Assembly (NCBI GenBank): GCA_021776805.1
Contig: JAJFFD010000207.1
Location: 1-36,374 of the forward strand
Length of the DNA: 36,374 nt
Direction of reading: 5' to 3'
Source: Planctomycetota bacterium
GTDB lineage: Bacteria > Planctomycetota > UBA1135 > UBA2386
Shown: positions 32,732 to 36,374 of the stretch, in pieces
Layout of the letters: each line of letters begins with the position of its first letter
Numbering within the stretch: the first letter of the stretch is position 1
Notes under the pieces: generated by a model
Database searches by the model: none
What the model was told of the DNA's origin: nothing
The model's input: the letters and a program-made list of their open reading frames with translations, nothing else
Made by a program: the position numbers and the translations under genes

Positions 32732-33230
32732 GTTGAGAGGATTGGTGCTGCCCCAGCCATAGTTGCGCCAGGCATGCACAGATGCAGAGCCCAGCTGAAT
32801 AAACGAGTCCGCAGATCATGAAGTGAAGCCAGTACCCCGCCTTCGTCGGCTCCGTATTGATCGCCAAGACCAGGGTTCCGATGCAGTAGGGAATCGTTCC
32901 CGCAAGCATGGCGCAGACGCCAAACACCGCGGGCGTCCCTTGTCGTGATCTCCCAACCAAGTGCATGAGGCCGGCTCCGACGACTAGCATCAAGATTCCA
33001 GCCCAGCCGTTGATCAGCGACCCGAGGTGCAATCGAAAATATGATGTTCCGATTCCCCAGGCTTCCGGATCGAAGAAGAACAGGTGCAACTCGCCCACGA
33101 CCAGCGGCGAGAGATCTCCAGCCATGTAGCTGACATAGAGATCGAGGTTCTCCAGAAAACTGGCCATGACCAGGCAGATGGTCACCAAGCCGGCGCCGGC
33201 CAAAATCCCCAACACAGCGAGCGTTCTCAT
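32661..33230 (-). CDS. Small membrane protein with four predicted helices, unknown function
   Basis: This 189-residue protein has a hydrophobic start (MRTLAVLGILAGAGLVTICLVM), a helix at about 70-92 (INGWAGILMLVVGAGLMHLV), another at about 98-122 (AVFGVCAMLAGTIPYCIGTLVL), and one at about 130-156. Between helices 1 and 2 is an extracytoplasmic loop with SYMAGDLSPLVVGELHLFFF. A Ser/Gln/Pro-rich tail follows from about 160. The ribosome site is very strong, AAGGAGGGGGG with a 4-nt spacer (33235-33245). The gene lies 52 nt after the sigma-fusion gene and may be co-transcribed with it. I recognise no family. Its tail is encoded antisense to the end of the ConA-like gene. Confidence 0.78.
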   Translation of the reverse strand: MRTLAVLGILAGAGLVTICLVMASFLENLDLYVSYMAGDLSPLVVGELHLFFFDPEAWGIGTSYFRLHLGSLINGWAGILMLVVGAGLMHLVGRSRQGTPAVFGVCAMLAGTIPYCIGTLVLAINTEPTKAGYWLHFMICGLVYSAGLCICACLAQLWLGQHQSSQPSANQSPLDLQTAPASPIPQSSR

Positions 33231-33282
33231 AAATCCCCCCTCCTTGCATCGACCTCATCCGAGCTTGGCCTTGAAGCGGACC

Positions 33283-36200
33283 TCAATCCAGATGGATCCG
33301 CAGGACCTCGCCGTCAACGGCAAGACTGCGTTGCCATTTCCCCTGCAAGCCAAGATCGATGTCGAAGTCATAACGCCCTTCCTTCAGGCCCAGGGGAATG
33401 CGCAGGACTTCACCGCCACCCATCTCCCCTGCCACCGGCAGAACAGCCCGGAGCTCAGCTCCCTGCCTGAGGCTGATTTTCCCACGCACCCACTCCAGTG
33501 GCCGAGTCCACGACAACTCGATCTGCCGAGTGGGCTCAACCTCCACAGCCAGGCGGAGATTCGTCTCCTGTCCGCGGCGAATCAAGATCGGCTCGAGATG
33601 CGTAGCGATCCCCGGACCATGCAGGCCTAGCTGCCAGTCCCCCACGGCCAAGGAGCGAAGCTCCCAGCGCTTGTTCGTCACATTCCATTCGAGACTGCGG
33701 CTCGCTCCCCCGCGCTTGCTTGCCGTCAAGAACAGGAGGCTGGGATCGACAGCAGGCGGTAAAATCAACTCGAGGGCGAGCGATCCTCCCTTCTCCACGC
33801 GCACTGGCTCGGACAGATACTCCTCTCCCGCTCCGAGCTCGACGAGGGCCAAGGCTTGGCTGTTGTGCTCCAAAGGCTGAAGCGTGATGGAGTAGTTTCC
33901 CGCAGGTAGGCCTTCTACCCTGATCAACCCATCGGCATCCGCCTGACCGCGTCGGGAGAAGCCAACCAGATCGGAACTGATCCTGAAGGAGCAGTTGGCA
34001 AGCGCCCGTCCATCTTGGTCCAGTACCGGGATCATGATGGAAGAATCCGCTTCAGACTCTTCTATGCGAATGATCAGGCGCCTCTCCCTGGCATCGGACA
34101 AGAGATGCACGGCTGAGGGAAAGCGGATTGCATGCGCAATCTGCGAAGGCGCATAAGCCGCCACCTCCATTCCGGGCTGACCCACATCTTCGAATCGCGC
34201 CAGACCATCCCCGTCCGTGCGCAACCAGGCACCGTTGACGTGTCGCGCGGGACCGACACGTACCAGCCAATCCGAAAGACTACGGCCGGAAGCAGCCAGC
34301 AACTGCACTTCGAGAGCAGTCGATGCCGCAAGGATGAAGTCCTGCTCCGTATCCACACCCGCCAGCAAGTCGAGACTCTGCGCAGCATCCTCGAGGCGAC
34401 TTCGATCTCCGACCATGAGAGTACTTGGGCCCGGGCGAAGGCCCAGTAGTCGATAGCGACCCTGAGCATCTGTTCTCGTCGAGCTGTGGGTGAAGGGGCT
34501 GTAACCCTGGCCGGCAATCGCCACCGCTGGACTCGAGTGCACCACCACTCCAGCCTGCGGCTCGCCGCCCGCGTTCAAGACCCGACCATGGACTCGCGCC
34601 GCATAGGGCAAGCGCAGGTCCAAGGGTCCGTTTATCTCAGCTTTGAGATCTAGCTCCAGGATGATCGGGCCTAGATCGACCCGCTGGGGCATGGCCGCGG
34701 CAAGCACAACCGCACCCGCGTACACACGATCCGAGGCGAACTGTCCCCGTGCCCCAGTTCGCATGATTAGGGGCCGCCGCGAGTACTGTCGGAATCCTTC
34801 AGGAGTTTGACTGACCAAGCCCAGCTCCCCTGGGCTCAGGCTCACGACAGCGTCCACCAAGGCCTGACCGTCTGGACCGCGCAGCACTCCCCGCAAACCC
34901 ACCGATGCACCGAGAGCGATGGTCACGCTGACAGCACTGCCCTCGCTTGCCGCTATGGCAACACGTCCCGAGGGCGCATGGCCGGCGGCGTCAGCGAAGA
35001 GATAAGCCTGGGGGAGGATGCCCTCGATCTCGAACTTGCCCTCTGCATCGCTCTCCGCCAGCCTTCTCCCGGCATCCCCACCGGCAACCGACTTGATCGC
35101 GGCGCCCCCCACTGGACGACCCTTCTGGTCGACTACCTGGCCGGAGACCGCAACGCCCGGGGAGAGTTCGATCTCCAAGTCGGTCAGACCGTTCTCCGAG
35201 ACTTCGACTGCCACCGTCCTGCCGCGATCGACTTGCACCACCCATTCCCCTGCTTCGAGCTCAGCAAAGAGGACCAAGCCATCCGAGTCCGTGTGCTTCG
35301 CTTCGACGATTTCCAGATCGGACCAGCGCGATTGGGCACCAGGCCGTTCGAGCCAGAGACCGACATCCGCAACTGCGACGCCATTCTGCGAGCTGACGAC
35401 TCTGACCTGCAGGCTCGGCGCATCGGGGATGGAAGCCAAGATCTCTCGTTTCCTCACAGCTTGACTCGCAGACAGGCTTCTGCTGGTCGCAGAATTTTCG
35501 ATCGACTGCTCCGCTAGGCTCACCGATCCACTGACCGCTTCGCCTTGCGTTTCGAGATAGGCATCCTCGCTCGGCGCAAAAAGGCTCCACCCAAGACCGA
35601 GAAGGACCGCTGCGGCGGTCAAGGCGATGGCGCTGAGCTTGACTTGTCCACTCTTCACGAGAACTCCTCCTAGCAAACTGAAGATCGAAGTACTGGCAGT
35701 CATGCCGCTGCCCTCGGCGGCGAGGGACTCCACCCGGGCACGAACTCCCGCCAAGACCCGTCCGCTCAGACCACCCAAGGCGAGACTCGGGGCCAGGGAA
35801 AGGGGCAGGCTCTTGCGCAGGAGCTCGAGGCCACGATGCAACTGGGAGCGCAGGGTGGCTGCGGGCAGGCCCAGGGCCTTGGCGATTTCGGCAGGCCTGA
35901 GTCCGTGACGGATGTGCAGGTCGACGACGCGCCGATAGGGTTGGGCGAGATGATCGATCGCCCCGAGGGCTTCCCGGGCAGCCTCCCCTTGCGCCGCTAG
36001 AAGACTAGGGTCCGAGACTTCGCTGGAGGCTGGCTCCGCCAGATCTGGAGCCCCCAAGTCTTGAGCGAGCCCTCGCCTGCTTCGACGCCGTTCCTCATGG
36101 GCGATGTTGGCCAGGATGCCGCTGAGCCAGGGGATGAGGGGACGCTCCGCCTGGTAAGCGTCTCGAATCTCAATGGCTCGCAGGTAGGTCGCTTGGAGAA

Positions 36201-36347
36201 GGTCTTCGGCTTCTAGTCCAGGGGGACAGAGCCAACCGCGAGACGCGCCAGGTCTCTGGCGGTCTGATCGAAGAAGCGCCGGAAAGCGCGGCTGGAACCG
36301 CTGCGGCGGAATTCGAGAAAGCATGCGGTCGCGTCCTTGCGAGCCAT
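33283..36347 (-). CDS. ECF sigma factor fused through a membrane helix to carboxypeptidase-regulatory-like domains (one-base frameshift near the start)
   Basis: The long frame (33283-36324, 1013 residues) has sigma region 2 from LEAEDLLQATYLRAIE (37-52) through RPLIPWLSGILANIAHEERR, sigma region 4 with a helix-turn-helix at 131-173 (LRPAEIAKALGLPAATLRSQ), a membrane helix at about 229-250, and some 700 residues of beta-rich domains resembling carboxypeptidase-regulatory repeats (e.g. VSGQVVDQKGRPVGGAAI; VHGRVLNAGGEPQAGVVVHS). The first 35 residues of that frame are unlike a sigma factor. Another frame from ATG 36347 reads FLEFRRSGSSRAFRRFFDQT and on through ARLAVGSVP, a proper region-2 start, and stops at TAG (36215-36213). 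One extra base in the 5-base G run at 36221-36225 would join the two. The fusion suggests that an outside signal controls the sigma domain directly. Confidence 0.87.
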
Positions 36348-36374
36348 GCCCGATGTTGACCGGGGAGAGGGGCC

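Noticed and set aside
1..36374. Prophage, transposon, integron or defence island
   Set aside because: No transposase, integrase, phage structural gene, terminal repeat or attachment-site duplication was seen; gene content is metabolic and envelope-related.

Overview
This window (about 60% G+C) looks chromosomal and comes from a Gram-negative bacterium. It is probably a planctomycete, perhaps of the Saltatorellus/Poly30-like or OM190-like groups. That placement is inferred from gene content: a DUF1592-type cytochrome protein paired with a Tat-exported DUF1552 protein, an exported ankyrin protein, a propeller-like protein carrying a GCPGS-type domain, and an ECF sigma factor fused through a membrane segment to large extracytoplasmic domains. 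An lpxA gene and a DUF3187 barrel indicate an outer membrane with lipid A. I saw no rRNA, tRNA, CRISPR array, insertion sequence or prophage.

Layout. (1) Positions 1-6427, minus strand, form one tightly overlapping operon: a CsgG-like lipoprotein, a DUF4810 lipoprotein and a DUF799/GNA1162 lipoprotein, then murQ, a nagB-like gene, a lipoprotein fusing NagZ-type GH3 and beta-lactamase-type domains, a 57-residue membrane protein, and the start of a sodium:solute symporter cut by the window edge. A second symporter diverges from it (6553-7974). I read this as exported cleavage of murein sugars, import, and cytoplasmic breakdown by MurQ and NagB; the kinase needed before MurQ is not in view. (2) Positions 8076-14917 hold three surface proteins: a lipoprotein with five Ig-like repeats, a PKD domain and a beta-helix; a small lipoprotein; and an exported protein with twelve 46-residue repeats. 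(3) Positions 14938-18603, minus strand, are lpxA, a methyltransferase, a CgeB-like glycosyltransferase and a DUF3187 barrel, an envelope-glycolipid operon. (4) Positions 18758-26852, minus strand, encode a DUF1592 protein, a DUF1552 protein, an ankyrin protein and a large zinc metalloprotease, all exported. (5) Positions 27002-33230 are mixed: a creatininase-like protein with altered metal ligands, a zinc-ribbon membrane protein with HExxH, a DUF389 protein that seems to start at CTG, remnants of two broken genes, a ConA-like lipoprotein and a small membrane protein. (6) Positions 33283-36347 encode the ECF sigma/receptor-like fusion, which carries an apparent one-base frameshift in a homopolymer.

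The observations most worth following are the murein-salvage operon joined to the CsgG/DUF4810/DUF799 trio, the sigma factor-transmembrane fusion with its frameshift, the non-canonical start of the DUF389 gene, and the chimeric remnant at 30801-31498.
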